A stretch of DNA of 64,000 nt from Arthrobacter gandavensis (GCF_009192735.1 NZ_VTFU01000003.1:372001-436000), one strand, 5' to 3'. Shown: positions 47,177 through 56,494, counted from the stretch's first letter. Translations and numbers: made by a program. The notes: a model not told the origin generated them from the letters alone.

Positions 47177-48085
47177 ATGACCAACGGCAGTACAAATGAC
47201 CAGTACACCTTCCAGAACCCGGTAGACCGCTTCCCGACGATTACGCCGCCGAAGCAGGACCAGCCTGAGCCCGGCCTGGACGCGGACCTGGAGCCGAAGA
47301 CGGACCGCGGCGAAGAATCCTACCGCGGCACCGGCCGGCTGGAAGGCCGCAAGGCACTCATTACCGGGGCCGACTCAGGCATTGGCGCGGCAGTGGCCAT
47401 CGCCTACGCCCGGGAGGGCGCCGACGTCGCCCTGGCCTACCTGCCCGAGGAAGAGGAGGACGCGCAGGAAATCGTCCGCCTGGTTGAAGCCGCGGGCCGC
47501 AAGGCCGTGGCGCTTCCCGGAGATGTCCGCGACGCAGCGTACTGCGCCCAGTTGGTGTCCGACGCCGTCGAGGCCCTGGGCGGCCTGGACATCCTGGTGA
47601 ACAACGCGGGCAAGCAGGTTGCCGTGGAAAACCTCGAGGATCTCTCCGACGAGCAGCTGGATGACACGTTTAAGACCAACATCTACGCGTTCTTCCGCAT
47701 CACCAAGGCTGCGCTGCCGCACCTGCCGGCCGGATCGAGCATCATCAACACCACCTCGATCCAGGCATACAATCCGTCGCCCTTCCTGCTGGACTACGCC
47801 AGCACCAAGGCCGCCATCAATAACTTCACCAAGGGCCTGGCCCAGCAGCTGGCACCCAAGGGCATCCGCGTCAACGCGGTGGCTCCGGGGCCGTTCTGGA
47901 CGCCGCTGCAGGTATCCGACGGCCAGCCCAAGGAGATGCTGCCCGAGTTCGGCAAGGACACCCCGCTGGGCCGCGCCGGACAGCCGACCGAGCTGGCCCC
48001 GGCTTACGTCTTCTTGGCATCGCCCGAATCCAGCTACGTCATTGGCGAAACGCTGAACGTCAACGGCGGCACGCCCTCGCCGTAA
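47177..48085 (+). CDS. SDR family general-stress oxidoreductase (YhdG-like)
   Basis: This 302-aa SDR has a long N-terminal arm typical of the general-stress group (YTFQNPVDRFPTITPPKQDQPEPG). The NAD(P) loop is ALITGADSGIGAAVAIAYAREGADVALAYLPEE. The tetrad residues are NTTSIQAY and LLDYASTKAAI, and the C-terminus is VIGETLNVNGGTPSP. Orthologues in Bacillus and actinobacteria are induced by stress, but substrates are poorly known. An alternative ATG 11 codons upstream exists. It ends at a strong terminator. Confidence 0.93.
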   Translation: MTNGSTNDQYTFQNPVDRFPTITPPKQDQPEPGLDADLEPKTDRGEESYRGTGRLEGRKALITGADSGIGAAVAIAYAREGADVALAYLPEEEEDAQEIVRLVEAAGRKAVALPGDVRDAAYCAQLVSDAVEALGGLDILVNNAGKQVAVENLEDLSDEQLDDTFKTNIYAFFRITKAALPHLPAGSSIINTTSIQAYNPSPFLLDYASTKAAINNFTKGLAQQLAPKGIRVNAVAPGPFWTPLQVSDGQPKEMLPEFGKDTPLGRAGQPTELAPAYVFLASPESSYVIGETLNVNGGTPSP

Positions 48086-48105
48086 GGGTAAGTCCCACTA
48101 ACAAG

Positions 48106-48148
48106 CCGGCCCGCACACTTGTCGCAAGTGTGCGGGCCGGTTTGTTTT
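48106..48148 (+). terminator. Rho-independent terminator after the SDR gene
   Basis: CCGGCCCGCACACTTG and CAAGTGTGCGGGCCGG form a perfect 16-base stem with a three-base loop, followed by TTTGTTTT. It is the clearest intrinsic terminator in the window. Confidence 0.95.
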
Positions 48149-48194
48149 GCGCGTGCTGTGTGCTGCGGGGTGGGTGGCCTGTGGTGCGGATGCG

Positions 48195-49217
48195 CTAGGC
48201 GCGGACGTCGTTTTCGCTGTAATCCGCGCGGTCGATCCGGCGGTGGTACCGCATGCCGGCCAGGCCGCCGAGCAGTGCGCCGATCAGCGTTGCCGCCAGC
48301 GTTGCCGCAATGGCGAGCCAGGTGACGGCGGTGGCTCCGTCCAGGTCCTCCGGCAGCGGCGCCACGGTGTTCAGCTGGGTGATGCTGCGGATGTCGTCAC
48401 CGAAGATCAGGCCCAGGACCACCACAACCACTCCGGCGATCAGTGCCCACAGCCAGACCGCCAGGCCCTGCTTCAAGCCGTTGAAGCGGGCCATCCGGCC
48501 GGCCACATACCCGCCGGCGTAGTAGGCGAGGAGGAGGACGAGCAGCAGGATGACGGTGCCAATGATGCCCGCGCTCTGGTTGGCCATCGCCTGGTCGAGG
48601 GACTGGCCCAGGTCATTGTCGGTGGAGAAGCCGACGGCGGCACCAATGACGGCGGCCAGCGCCGAGAGGAGGACCACCATGCCGGTGGCGGTCAGCCAGC
48701 CGAAAAAGGCGGCGCCGAACTTCATGCCGCCGAACCGCTCCTTTTCCATCGCCAGCAGGGCCTCGCGGTTGGCCTTGCCGGGCAGTGCCGTAGGGCTGTT
48801 GGCGGCAGCGCCGGCGCCTGCCGGCCGATCCGTCCCGTAGCCGGAGCTGTCGGAGCTGGAATCGGTGGTGTCGTAGTCCGGACCCGGATCCTTGGTGGCG
48901 CTGAGTGGAAGCGTGCGGGTGGCGCCGTCGTCGTGGTGCTGATCGCCGGGCTGCTGCCGGCGGGACTGCTGATCGCCGGGCTGCTGCTGGTCGGACTGCC
49001 GGTCGCCGGGAGCTGCTCCTGCGGCGGTTGCCCCGGCCGCCGGCGCAGCATCGGCAGGTCCGGTGCCGGTGGGGATGACCTGTGTTTCGTCGGCCGGGGG
49101 TGTCCTGCCGGAGCGGTCACGCAGCCGCCCGCCGTCCGGCCCCACGGGGTTTCCGGCGTTGTCAGTGGAGCCGTTTGGTGCTCCGGGCCGGCCATTGTTG
49201 CCTGGGTCGGTGCTCAT
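48195..49217 (-). CDS. Membrane protein with disordered N-terminus (TIGR04086/YrzE-like)
   Basis: This 340-aa protein begins with about 160 residues of Gly/Asp/Gln/Pro-rich low complexity, including repeated QQPGDQQ motifs. Four hydrophobic segments follow: FFGWLTATGMVVLLSALAAVIGA, IIGTVILLLVLLLAYYAGGYVAGRMA, WLWALIAGVVVVVLGLIFG, and a last span before HRRIDRADYSENDVRA. The GYVAGRMARFNG motif fits the small YrzE/TIGR04086 family. Function unknown; a membrane-stress role is a guess. Confidence 0.8.
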   Translation of the reverse strand: MSTDPGNNGRPGAPNGSTDNAGNPVGPDGGRLRDRSGRTPPADETQVIPTGTGPADAAPAAGATAAGAAPGDRQSDQQQPGDQQSRRQQPGDQHHDDGATRTLPLSATKDPGPDYDTTDSSSDSSGYGTDRPAGAGAAANSPTALPGKANREALLAMEKERFGGMKFGAAFFGWLTATGMVVLLSALAAVIGAAVGFSTDNDLGQSLDQAMANQSAGIIGTVILLLVLLLAYYAGGYVAGRMARFNGLKQGLAVWLWALIAGVVVVVLGLIFGDDIRSITQLNTVAPLPEDLDGATAVTWLAIAATLAATLIGALLGGLAGMRYHRRIDRADYSENDVRA

Positions 49218-49383
49218 CTGTATCTCCTGATGCCGTTGGGTGCAGACGGGGGTCGCCGCTCTGTAAGCAACCTTAGTATCGGAGCCTGCGGATTGGCGAC
49301 AGCCGTGCCACCGGCACCGCCGCGCCGCAGTGCGGCAGCCGTACCGTCACAGCAGTCCATGGCCCGGGTGGAAGACTGGGGGC

Positions 49384-49884
49384 ATGGACCCCGACATCAT
49401 CATCACCGTCATCGCAGCACTGGCCATAGCCGTGGGCATGACGGGCATCGTCATTCCGGTCCTGCCGGGCAGCATCCTCATCATCGCCGCCCTTCTGGGG
49501 TGGGCCCTGGGATTGCAGAGCACCGCTGCATGGTGGGCCTTTGGTGTGGGCGCCCTCCTGGCGTTGGCCGGGCTGCTGTCCAGCGCGGTCCTGACCGGGC
49601 GGCGGCTGAAGCAGCGCGAAGTCCCCAACACCTCGATACTGGCCGGGGTGGCGGTGGGAATTGTCGGGATGTTCCTGATTCCCGTGGTCGGCCTGATTGT
49701 CGGGTTCGCCGCAGGGCTGCTGTTGAGCGAGTATTTTCGCCGCCGCAGCCTCCCCGAAGCATGGTCAGCCAGCTATGCGGCGCTGAAGGCCATGGGCGTG
49801 GGCATCCTGGTGGAGCTGGCACTCGCCTTCGCCGCCGGCACGGTGTTTGTCGGCGGAATCTGGTGGCACTTCGCGTCCCGGTAG
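49384..49884 (+). CDS. DUF456 family membrane protein
   Basis: This 166-aa protein has five or so hydrophobic segments with the DUF456 pattern PGSILIIAALLGWALG early and VGLIVGFAAGLLLSEYFRRRS later. The start ATG has GGGGG upstream. It is monocistronic and convergent with the peptidase, seven bases apart. Function unknown. Confidence 0.9.
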   Translation: MDPDIIITVIAALAIAVGMTGIVIPVLPGSILIIAALLGWALGLQSTAAWWAFGVGALLALAGLLSSAVLTGRRLKQREVPNTSILAGVAVGIVGMFLIPVVGLIVGFAAGLLLSEYFRRRSLPEAWSASYAALKAMGVGILVELALAFAAGTVFVGGIWWHFASR

Positions 49885-49890
49885 CGCCGC

Positions 49891-51402
49891 TCAGCCGGCG
49901 GTGACAAACCCGCTCAGCGCGGCCAGCTGGTCCAGCCGGCACTGCGGTTTCAGGTACATCATGTGGCCGGCCTCGTGATAGTGGTGCGAGAACCGCGCCC
50001 GCGCGCCGTCATCCAGCCGCATGTGCGCCCAGACGTACTCGGCGGCAAAATGGGGCGTCGCGCCGTCGTGGTATCCGTAGTCCACGTGAATCCGCAGGGA
50101 TGGGTTGTGGGCCATGAGCCGTTCCAGCGTTCCGGTCACGTCCACCGGCACGCCCTCAAAACTCTTGTAGCTCCACGGCTGCACCCGGCCGGTGAGGATC
50201 TCGTACGGCAGGTCATTCTCGTAACCCAGTTCGGCCCGCACATAGTGGTTCACGGCCGCCGAATAGGGTCCGTTGATGGCGCGCAGGCTGGGGTCATCCC
50301 AGTTCGTTGAATCCTGCTGGTCCGCCGGCGGGGCCGTGAAGCGGCCGTCGATGCGTCCGACCACCAGATTTTGCTCCCGCAGCAGCTCGGCGGAGAACTG
50401 GGCGTAGTCCCAGCGCAGATTGGTGCGCCGGATAAAGCCGGGGTCCAGGGTGGTGATGGCGGCCAGCCGGTCGACGACGCCGTCGAACTCCTCCGCGTCC
50501 AGCCGGGCTCCCTGGGTGAGGGCGTAGCCAAACTCCCGGCCCGCATACTCCTCGGCTTCGTGCACCACGTCGGCCAGTTCACGGTCTGGGTGCCTGCCGT
50601 GGAAATGCGCAATGGCCGCATAGGTGGGCAGGTGAAGCGCATAAGGCGTGTCGCGGCCGGGCGCGAAATTCAGCGTTGCCATGTTCAGGACGGTCGAGAT
50701 CAGGCCAAGGCCGTTGACGGCCATGCCGTAGGCATCAAACAGGCGCCCGGCGACCGCGACGGCGCGGAGCGTTCCGTAAGATTCCCCCACCAGGTACTTG
50801 GGGCTCAGCCAGCGGTTATTGCGGGTGGTCCACAGCCGGATCACCTCGGCCACGAGGTCCCGGTCCGCTTCGAAGCCGTGGAACTCACCGGACTCGGTGC
50901 CGTCAACCACGCGCGAGAATCCGGTGTTCACGGGATCGATCATCACCAGGTCCGCGTGCTGCAGCAGCGTTTCGGGGTTGTCGGTCAACCCGAACGGGGG
51001 AGGAGTCAGGGCCCCGACGTCTCCGGAGTCCACCATGCGCGGGCCCAGCAGTCCCATGTGAAGCCACACCGAGGATGAGCCCGGTCCGCCGTTGAAGGCA
51101 AAGACCACCGGTCGGCGGTTGACCGGGTCCGGCGAGGCGGAGCCATCGCCCTCCGGTTCCGGTGCCGCACCTGACGGCTGCGGATCCGCCGTGTAGGCGA
51201 CAAGGAAAATCTCGGCCTTGGGCCGAAATCCGTCAGCCTTGCCATCCTTGGTTTCCTCGGTGCGCAGCACCATGCGTCCGGTGGTGGTGGTGTATCGCAG
51301 TCCCGAGGGCAGCGTGTGGCTGCGTACAGCAAAATCGTCGGTGGCCTTGGCGGCGGGGGTGGGCTGGTCTTCGCCGTCGCGGGGCTGATCGTCGTGGGGC
51401 AT
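49891..51402 (-). CDS. S10 family serine carboxypeptidase-like hydrolase
   Basis: This 503-aa protein is a bacterial S10 peptidase homologue. The oxyanion region is VVFAFNGGPGSSSVWLHMG, the nucleophile lies in LVGESYGTLRA, and the acid and histidine appear in HVDYGYHDGATP and HEAGHMMYLKP. No signal peptide is seen, so it is probably cytosolic, unlike secreted carboxypeptidases. Substrate unknown; C-terminal trimming of peptides is the family activity. Confidence 0.92.
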   Translation of the reverse strand: MPHDDQPRDGEDQPTPAAKATDDFAVRSHTLPSGLRYTTTTGRMVLRTEETKDGKADGFRPKAEIFLVAYTADPQPSGAAPEPEGDGSASPDPVNRRPVVFAFNGGPGSSSVWLHMGLLGPRMVDSGDVGALTPPPFGLTDNPETLLQHADLVMIDPVNTGFSRVVDGTESGEFHGFEADRDLVAEVIRLWTTRNNRWLSPKYLVGESYGTLRAVAVAGRLFDAYGMAVNGLGLISTVLNMATLNFAPGRDTPYALHLPTYAAIAHFHGRHPDRELADVVHEAEEYAGREFGYALTQGARLDAEEFDGVVDRLAAITTLDPGFIRRTNLRWDYAQFSAELLREQNLVVGRIDGRFTAPPADQQDSTNWDDPSLRAINGPYSAAVNHYVRAELGYENDLPYEILTGRVQPWSYKSFEGVPVDVTGTLERLMAHNPSLRIHVDYGYHDGATPHFAAEYVWAHMRLDDGARARFSHHYHEAGHMMYLKPQCRLDQLAALSGFVTAG

Positions 51403-51540
51403 TCGGGTAGTCTAGCGACTCCCTTGAGTGGCGCATGACACAGGGGCCGGAAACCGTCGGCGGCAACCGGCGGGTCGGGAGGGGCCCGCGCTACGGGCTA
51501 GGATTTGCGGTGTGAGCGCATATCCAGCGCGGGAGTGCCC

Positions 51541-52215
51541 GTGACCGACGGTACGGAAAACGGGCAGGTGCGCCCTCCGACGGCTCAGGCCTTTGTCCTG
51601 ACCCAGCTTCGCCGGGCCATCAGCGCGGGCGAGTTTGTGCCCGGCCAGCCGCTGCGCCAGGATGCCCTGGCCAAACGGTTCGGGGTGAGCCGGGTTCCGC
51701 TGCGCGAGGCTTTCAAGGTGCTGGAAAGCGAAGGCCAGGTTATCTACGAGCCCCACCGCGGCCACAAGGTTGCCACCCTTTCCCTGGACGACCTGCTGGA
51801 GGTGTACCGGCTGCGGCAGCTGTTGGAAACCGAAGCCGCCCGGGCCGCGCTGACGACCAGTCCTGACCCCGGTGTCCTGCAGGCGCTCCACGCCGCCGCC
51901 GCCGAGGTGGAAACCGCCAGCGCCGCGGGGGACCTGCTGCGGATGACCGAAGCAAACCGCCGCTTCCACTTTGTCCTGGTGGAGGCTGCGGGCATGCCGC
52001 GCCTGGACCGGATAGTGCAGGTGCTGTGGGACGCCACGGAGGCCTACCGCTTTGTGTACTACGGAGTGGAGAGCAACCGCGAGCGGGTGGAACGCGAACA
52101 CCTGCTGATCATTGACGCCTTCGAGCAGCGGGACACGGACCGCCTGATCCGGCTCCTCGATGAGCACCGCGAGCACGCCGTTGAGGCCCTGCGTGCCTTT
52201 CTTGAGGCCCGCTGA
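51541..52215 (+). CDS. GntR family (FCD subfamily) regulator of the TRAP operon
   Basis: This 224-aa protein has a GntR winged helix (LRQDALAKRFGVSRVPLREAFKVLESEGQVIYEPHRG) and an FCD domain. The GTG start has GGGAG upstream. A TAGGAT -10-like hexamer lies at 51499-51504. It heads the plus-strand set that continues with a TAXI-TRAP transporter and C5-dicarboxylate enzymes after a 537-base leader. It is the likely regulator; a candidate operator with TTGGA/TCCAA arms lies at 52383-52399. Confidence 0.93.
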   Translation: MTDGTENGQVRPPTAQAFVLTQLRRAISAGEFVPGQPLRQDALAKRFGVSRVPLREAFKVLESEGQVIYEPHRGHKVATLSLDDLLEVYRLRQLLETEAARAALTTSPDPGVLQALHAAAAEVETASAAGDLLRMTEANRRFHFVLVEAAGMPRLDRIVQVLWDATEAYRFVYYGVESNRERVEREHLLIIDAFEQRDTDRLIRLLDEHREHAVEALRAFLEAR

Positions 52216-52353
52216 ACCCTCCCGCTGGGCCCTTTCGCTGAGCTCTCCCGCTAAGCCCTCCCGCTAAACCTTTTCGCCCCGGGCCGGGCCCCGGGCCGGA
52301 GCTGCCGGCTAAACCGGTTCCCAGGCGGAAACCTTCCTGCCAAAAACGCTCAA

Positions 52354-52369
52354 TGTGACATGGGTTACA
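52354..52369. promoter_or_regulatory. CRP/GlxR-like site
   Basis: TGTGACATGGGTTACA, inside the larger near-palindrome AATGTGACATGGGTTACATT (52352-52371), has halves TGTGA and TTACA spaced by six. It matches the site at 40296-40311 and suggests cAMP-linked control of the TRAP operon. Confidence 0.5.
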
Positions 52370-52382
52370 TTTGGCCTGCGAA

Positions 52383-52399
52383 TTGGATACAGTCTCCAA
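52383..52399. promoter_or_regulatory. Possible FCD-GntR operator
   Basis: TTGGATACAGTCTCCAA has perfect TTGGA/TCCAA arms with a seven-base centre, 14 bases after the CRP-like site. Its position between the GntR gene and its presumed operon makes it a candidate operator. Confidence 0.4.
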
Positions 52400-52636
52400 A
52401 TGATCCCGGAAACCCAGCAGCGTTGCTGGTTACCGCTCCTGCTCGGCCCCCGGGGCCGCGGCACGCGTGACTCGTACGGCAGCACCGCTGCACCGTACCG
52501 CAGCACGCTTGACGCGCCCGGCTCACCGGCGTTGGGTCATACACGACACCGCCCCAACCGGCAGCGGCCGGTTCCCGGAGCCGCCAGAACCGCCGCGGGG
52601 CGGATCGGCTCCACCGCTCCGCAAGGCCCGCATCAG

Positions 52637-52692
52637 CACCACAGCCCGCTCCAGCATCACAGCCCGCTCCAGAGCACCACATCCCGCTCGAG
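52637..52692 (+). repeat. Three-copy 18-base C-rich direct repeat in the TRAP leader
   Basis: Units of the form CAYCACAKCCCGCTCSAG begin at 52637, 52655 and 52675. They are C-rich and G-poor, with YC dinucleotides at regular spacing, the usual composition of Rho utilisation sites. They end about 60 bases before the TAXI gene. Confidence 0.75.
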
Positions 52693-52752
52693 TTACACCT
52701 CACTCCGCACCACCCAAACCCGCACCCTGTGAACCTACCCAAGGAGAAATCC

Positions 52753-53751
52753 ATGAGTTCCATCAACCGGAACTGGCTGCGCGCAGGCGCCGCATTCCTT
52801 TTGGCACCAGCGCTCCTCCTTTCCGCCTGTGGCAGCCCTGACACCTCCGGAGACTCGGGTGCGGGCGCCGATGGCAGCGGCGGCACCCTGTCCATCGCCA
52901 CCGGTGGAACCGGAGGCGTCTACTACCCGCTCGGCGGCGGTTTCGCCACGATGATCCGCGAGAACATCGACGGTTATGACGCCACGGTCCAGGAGACCAA
53001 CGCGTCGGTGGACAACGTCCTGCTCATCGCCAACGGGTCGGCCCAAATCGCCTTCTCGGTGGGCGACGTCGTGTCCGACGCCGTGGAAGGTGTGGGCGAA
53101 TTCGAGGGCAAGCCGCAGGAAATCTGCTCACTGGGAAACATCTACAACAACTACCTCCAGGCCGTCACCGTTGACGGGACCGGCATCACCACTGCTGAGC
53201 AGCTGGTCGGCAAGGTTGTCTCGGTGGGGGCCCCGGGCTCCGCCACCGAAGTGGGCGCCCTGCGCATCCTCGAAGCCGCCGGCGTCGACCCGGACAGTGT
53301 GGAACGCCGCCAGCTGGGCGTCGCGGAAACCGTGGCGGCCCTGCGCGACGGAACCATCGACGCCGGATTCTGGTCCGGCGGGCTGCCCACCGGCGCGCTG
53401 ATCGATCTGGCCAGCGACGGCGACATGGTCCTGCTGCCCATTGGCCAGTACGCCGAAACCATGGCGGGCGCCTATGGCGAGTACTACCTGGCCGAGGAAA
53501 TCCCGGCCAACACGTACGAAGGCCAGACCGAAGCGGTCCAAGCCATCGCATCGCCAAACCTGCTGATTGCCAGCCCCAAGATGGACGAACAGCTGCAGCA
53601 GGACATCGCGGCGGCGCTCTTCGACAACGTCGACAAGCTTGAGCAGGTCCACCCCTCGGCCAAGGAAATGGACGCCTCCACGGCCGGAGATGTCTCCTAC
53701 GTTGACACCTGCCCCGGCGCGAAGACCTACTTCGACCAGGCGGGAAGCTAG
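52753..53751 (+). CDS. TAXI family TRAP transporter solute-binding lipoprotein
   Basis: This 332-aa protein has a signal peptide and lipobox LLSAC (Cys26). The TAXI core GTLSIATGGTGGVYYPLGGGFATMI is followed by TNASVDNVLLIANGSAQIAFSVGDV. TAXI proteins feed TRAP carriers, and characterised members bind glutamate or 2-oxoglutarate-like acids. AAGGAG precedes the ATG. It is followed five bases later by a DUF1850 gene and a fused TRAP permease. A C5-dicarboxylate ligand is inferred from the catabolic genes. Confidence 0.95.
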   Translation: MSSINRNWLRAGAAFLLAPALLLSACGSPDTSGDSGAGADGSGGTLSIATGGTGGVYYPLGGGFATMIRENIDGYDATVQETNASVDNVLLIANGSAQIAFSVGDVVSDAVEGVGEFEGKPQEICSLGNIYNNYLQAVTVDGTGITTAEQLVGKVVSVGAPGSATEVGALRILEAAGVDPDSVERRQLGVAETVAALRDGTIDAGFWSGGLPTGALIDLASDGDMVLLPIGQYAETMAGAYGEYYLAEEIPANTYEGQTEAVQAIASPNLLIASPKMDEQLQQDIAAALFDNVDKLEQVHPSAKEMDASTAGDVSYVDTCPGAKTYFDQAGS

Positions 53752-53756
53752 GCACC

Positions 53757-54272
53757 ATGCGCCGGCTGGCCGCCGTCGTCGTCATGCTGGGCCTGCTCGG
53801 AGCCGCAGCCGCCACGGGAATCGCGGCGGCTGCGGATCAGGAGGACCACCCTGCGGGATGGACCCTGAGCATCAGTAACGACGACGGCGAGCTGGCCGCG
53901 CTGCCTGTCGCCGACGGCTCATTTGCCGTCAGCTACCGCAACTCCATCTACGGAACCGTGGCCGAGGAACGCTACGAGATCCAGCCGGGAGGCAGCTATC
54001 TGCTGGTGCAGCTGGCCGCCGACCAACTGGCCGTACTGGAGGAGTATTACGCCGTCCCCGGCGCCCCCGCCCCTGCACCATCCGGGGACCGGAGAAGCTG
54101 GATTGCGGCGCCTGACCCTTCGCACCCCGCCGCCTTCACCCGGCTCTCCGTCGCCGCGACGGACCTCGGCCGGCGAACGGTCCACGCTGACGGCGCCCCT
54201 CCGCTGGAACTGTGGACGCTGGTCGACGACGGCGATCCCTTCGTGACGCTAGAACTCAAGGAGAACCAATGA
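53757..54272 (+). CDS. DUF1850 protein of the TAXI-TRAP system
   Basis: This 171-aa protein has one N-terminal hydrophobic segment and an extracytoplasmic beta-rich domain (FAVSYRNSIYGTVAEERYEI; LRRLT-like late part) characteristic of DUF1850. DUF1850 is typically encoded between TAXI binding proteins and fused TRAP permeases and is thought to assist them. Its stop overlaps the permease ATG (ATGA). Confidence 0.9.
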   Translation: MRRLAAVVVMLGLLGAAAATGIAAAADQEDHPAGWTLSISNDDGELAALPVADGSFAVSYRNSIYGTVAEERYEIQPGGSYLLVQLAADQLAVLEEYYAVPGAPAPAPSGDRRSWIAAPDPSHPAAFTRLSVAATDLGRRTVHADGAPPLELWTLVDDGDPFVTLELKENQ

Positions 54273-56449
54273 ACAAGCGAGAACGCGGCAACGGCGCCGT
54301 AGCCGCCCGGGCTGGAACCGCCCGGCGCACCACGGATGACCCGCTTTTCCGGTCCGAGCAGCTCGGACAGGACGGCGGCGACGAGGTCGTGAATCCGCTT
54401 GAACGCGGAAGCGTGGTTGACGAAGAGGCGCTGATTGCCGAATTCGAAGCGGAAAAACCGGCCCGCCAGCTCAGCGGCGTCCCCGCCACCGTCATCAAGG
54501 CGCTCGGCGTCGGGCTGTCCCTGTTTGCGCTGTACTGGGTGTTCCGGCCCATGCCCACCCAGTTCTACCTGCCGATGTTCCTGGGGCTGGGCCTGGCCCT
54601 GACCTTCCTCGTGTACCGCGGCTGGGGCCGTTCGGAAAAGGCGAAGGAGCTGGGACGCTCCGACAACCCGCACGTGGCGGACTGGCTCCTGGCCGCCATA
54701 GCCCTGGTTCCCTTCGTCTACATCGCCTCGGACTGGGACGCGTTCTTCCGCCGGGCCATCACTCCCACGTACCTGGACCTGGCCATGGGAATCATCGCCA
54801 TCCTGGTCACCCTGGAGGCTTCCCGCCGCACGGTCGGCATCCTGGTTCCAGTGGTGGTCCTGGTCTTCTTCGCCTACGCGTCCTTCGGCACGCTGGTGCC
54901 TCCGCCCTTCAACACCTCTGACTTCAGCTGGATCCGCCTGGTGGGCCACAACGTTATGGGAACACAGGGACTCTTTGGGGTGCCCACCGATGTGGCGGCG
55001 TCGTACATCATCCTTTTCACCATTTACGGCGCCGTGCTCGCTTCCTCCGGAGCCACCAAGTTCTTCATTGACCTCTCCTTCTCGGCCTTCGGCCAGTCCA
55101 AGTCAGGTCCGGGCCGGACCGTAACCCTGGCCGGTTTCCTCCTGGGCACGGTGTCCGGTTCCGGGGTGGCCACCACTGTGACGCTCGGCGGTATTTCCTG
55201 GCCGCTGCTGCGCAAGGCCGGATACCCGAAGGAACACGGCGGTGCCATCCTGGCCGCCGCCGGCATCGGCGCCATCATGTCCCCGCCCACCCTGGGTGCT
55301 GCGGCGTTCATCATCGCCGCGCTGCTGGGTGTGTCCTATCTGCAGGTCCTCATCTGGGCAACCATTCCCACGCTGCTCTACTACTTCGGCATCATCCTCG
55401 CCATAGAGATGGACGCACGCCGGTTCAAGACCAAGGCCGTGGACTTCGAGGTCAAGCCGATCGGGCGGCTCCTGCTGCGCTTCGGATACCACTTCAGCTC
55501 CCTGGCCGCGATCGTGGTGTTCATGATGATGGGGATGACCCCGTTCCGGGCCGTCGTCTACGCCACCGGCCTGGCCTTCGTCCTGAGCTTCCTGGACAAG
55601 CAGTCCTGGATGACGCCGCGGCGCATCTGGGATGCCCTCGCCGCAGGCGCCACCGGCGCCCTGTCCGTCATCCCGGTCATGGCTGCCGCCGGACTGATCG
55701 TGGGCGTGATGACCCTGACCGGGCTGGGCCTGAAGCTGGCGAACATCATTGTGGACTTCGCCGGAGGCAGCCTGCTGTTGACCGCGGTGTTCTCCGCGAT
55801 CTCGGTGACCCTGCTCGGACTGGCCGTTCCCGTAACCGCCAGCTTCATCATTTCCTGGGTCATCATCGGCCCCGCCCTGCAGGACGTCGGCGTTCCGGCC
55901 TTTGCCGCCGCCATGTTCATCTTCTACTACTCAGTCCTCAGCGAAGTGTCACCGCCCACCGCGCTGTCCCCGTTCGCGGCCTCTGCCATCACCGGCGGCA
56001 AGCCGATCCAAACCATGTGGCTGACCTGGCGCTACACGCTGTCCGCCTTCCTGGTCCCGTTCATCTTCGTGATGTCGGGTTCCGGCATCGGGCTCCTGAT
56101 GCAGGGCGGGCCGGGAACAGTCCTGATGGCGCTCGCCGTCTCGCTCGTGGCCGTTGCGGCACTGGCGGTTGCCACCGGAGGCTGGCTGTTTGGGCTGGCC
56201 CGCTGGCCGGAACGGGTGCTGCTGGGCCTGGGCTCGCTGCCCATGCTGGTCATGGAGCCGATGTACATCGGGATCGGCCTTGGCATCATCGGTGTCGGCG
56301 TCCTGGTGCACCTGATCGGTCTGCGGTCCCGGGCCAACGATCCGGAGGCACCTGAACGTGAGCGTACCGCCACGCCCCCGGCCGCCGTCGTACGCCGCGG
56401 CAGCCACAAGGCTCCCGCACCGCTGGCCCCGCCTGCCGCGGACCTGTAG
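54269..56449 (+). CDS. TRAP transporter fused permease (4TM/12TM)
   Basis: This 726-aa membrane protein joins the small (DctQ-like) and large (DctM-like) TRAP subunits. It has SWIRLVGHNVMGTQGLFGVPTDVAASYIILFTIYGAVL and GTVSGSGVATTVTLGGISWPLLRKAGYPKEHGGAILAAAGIGAIMSPPTLGAAAFI, typical of the DctM domain. Fusion is the rule for TAXI-type systems. AAGGAG precedes the ATG, which overlaps the DUF1850 stop. It imports its acid substrate with sodium or protons. Confidence 0.95.
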   Translation: MNKRERGNGAVAARAGTARRTTDDPLFRSEQLGQDGGDEVVNPLERGSVVDEEALIAEFEAEKPARQLSGVPATVIKALGVGLSLFALYWVFRPMPTQFYLPMFLGLGLALTFLVYRGWGRSEKAKELGRSDNPHVADWLLAAIALVPFVYIASDWDAFFRRAITPTYLDLAMGIIAILVTLEASRRTVGILVPVVVLVFFAYASFGTLVPPPFNTSDFSWIRLVGHNVMGTQGLFGVPTDVAASYIILFTIYGAVLASSGATKFFIDLSFSAFGQSKSGPGRTVTLAGFLLGTVSGSGVATTVTLGGISWPLLRKAGYPKEHGGAILAAAGIGAIMSPPTLGAAAFIIAALLGVSYLQVLIWATIPTLLYYFGIILAIEMDARRFKTKAVDFEVKPIGRLLLRFGYHFSSLAAIVVFMMMGMTPFRAVVYATGLAFVLSFLDKQSWMTPRRIWDALAAGATGALSVIPVMAAAGLIVGVMTLTGLGLKLANIIVDFAGGSLLLTAVFSAISVTLLGLAVPVTASFIISWVIIGPALQDVGVPAFAAAMFIFYYSVLSEVSPPTALSPFAASAITGGKPIQTMWLTWRYTLSAFLVPFIFVMSGSGIGLLMQGGPGTVLMALAVSLVAVAALAVATGGWLFGLARWPERVLLGLGSLPMLVMEPMYIGIGLGIIGVGVLVHLIGLRSRANDPEAPERERTATPPAAVVRRGSHKAPAPLAPPAADL

Positions 56450-56494
56450 AAGCGCCGCCGAACCGTGGAACCGTCGCCGAAAGGATTTCCGTCC

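Larger units (their letters stand above)
52216..52752 (+). other. Long leader region before the TAXI-TRAP operon
   Basis: No convincing gene lies in these 537 bases. The first 60 bases contain repeated CTCCCGCT motifs. The middle has a CRP-like site and an inverted repeat, described separately. The last 230 bases are C-rich and G-poor with a triple 18-base repeat. AACCGG-CAGCGG-CCGGTT is a small hairpin. The region looks like a regulated promoter plus a long untranslated leader. Confidence 0.6.
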
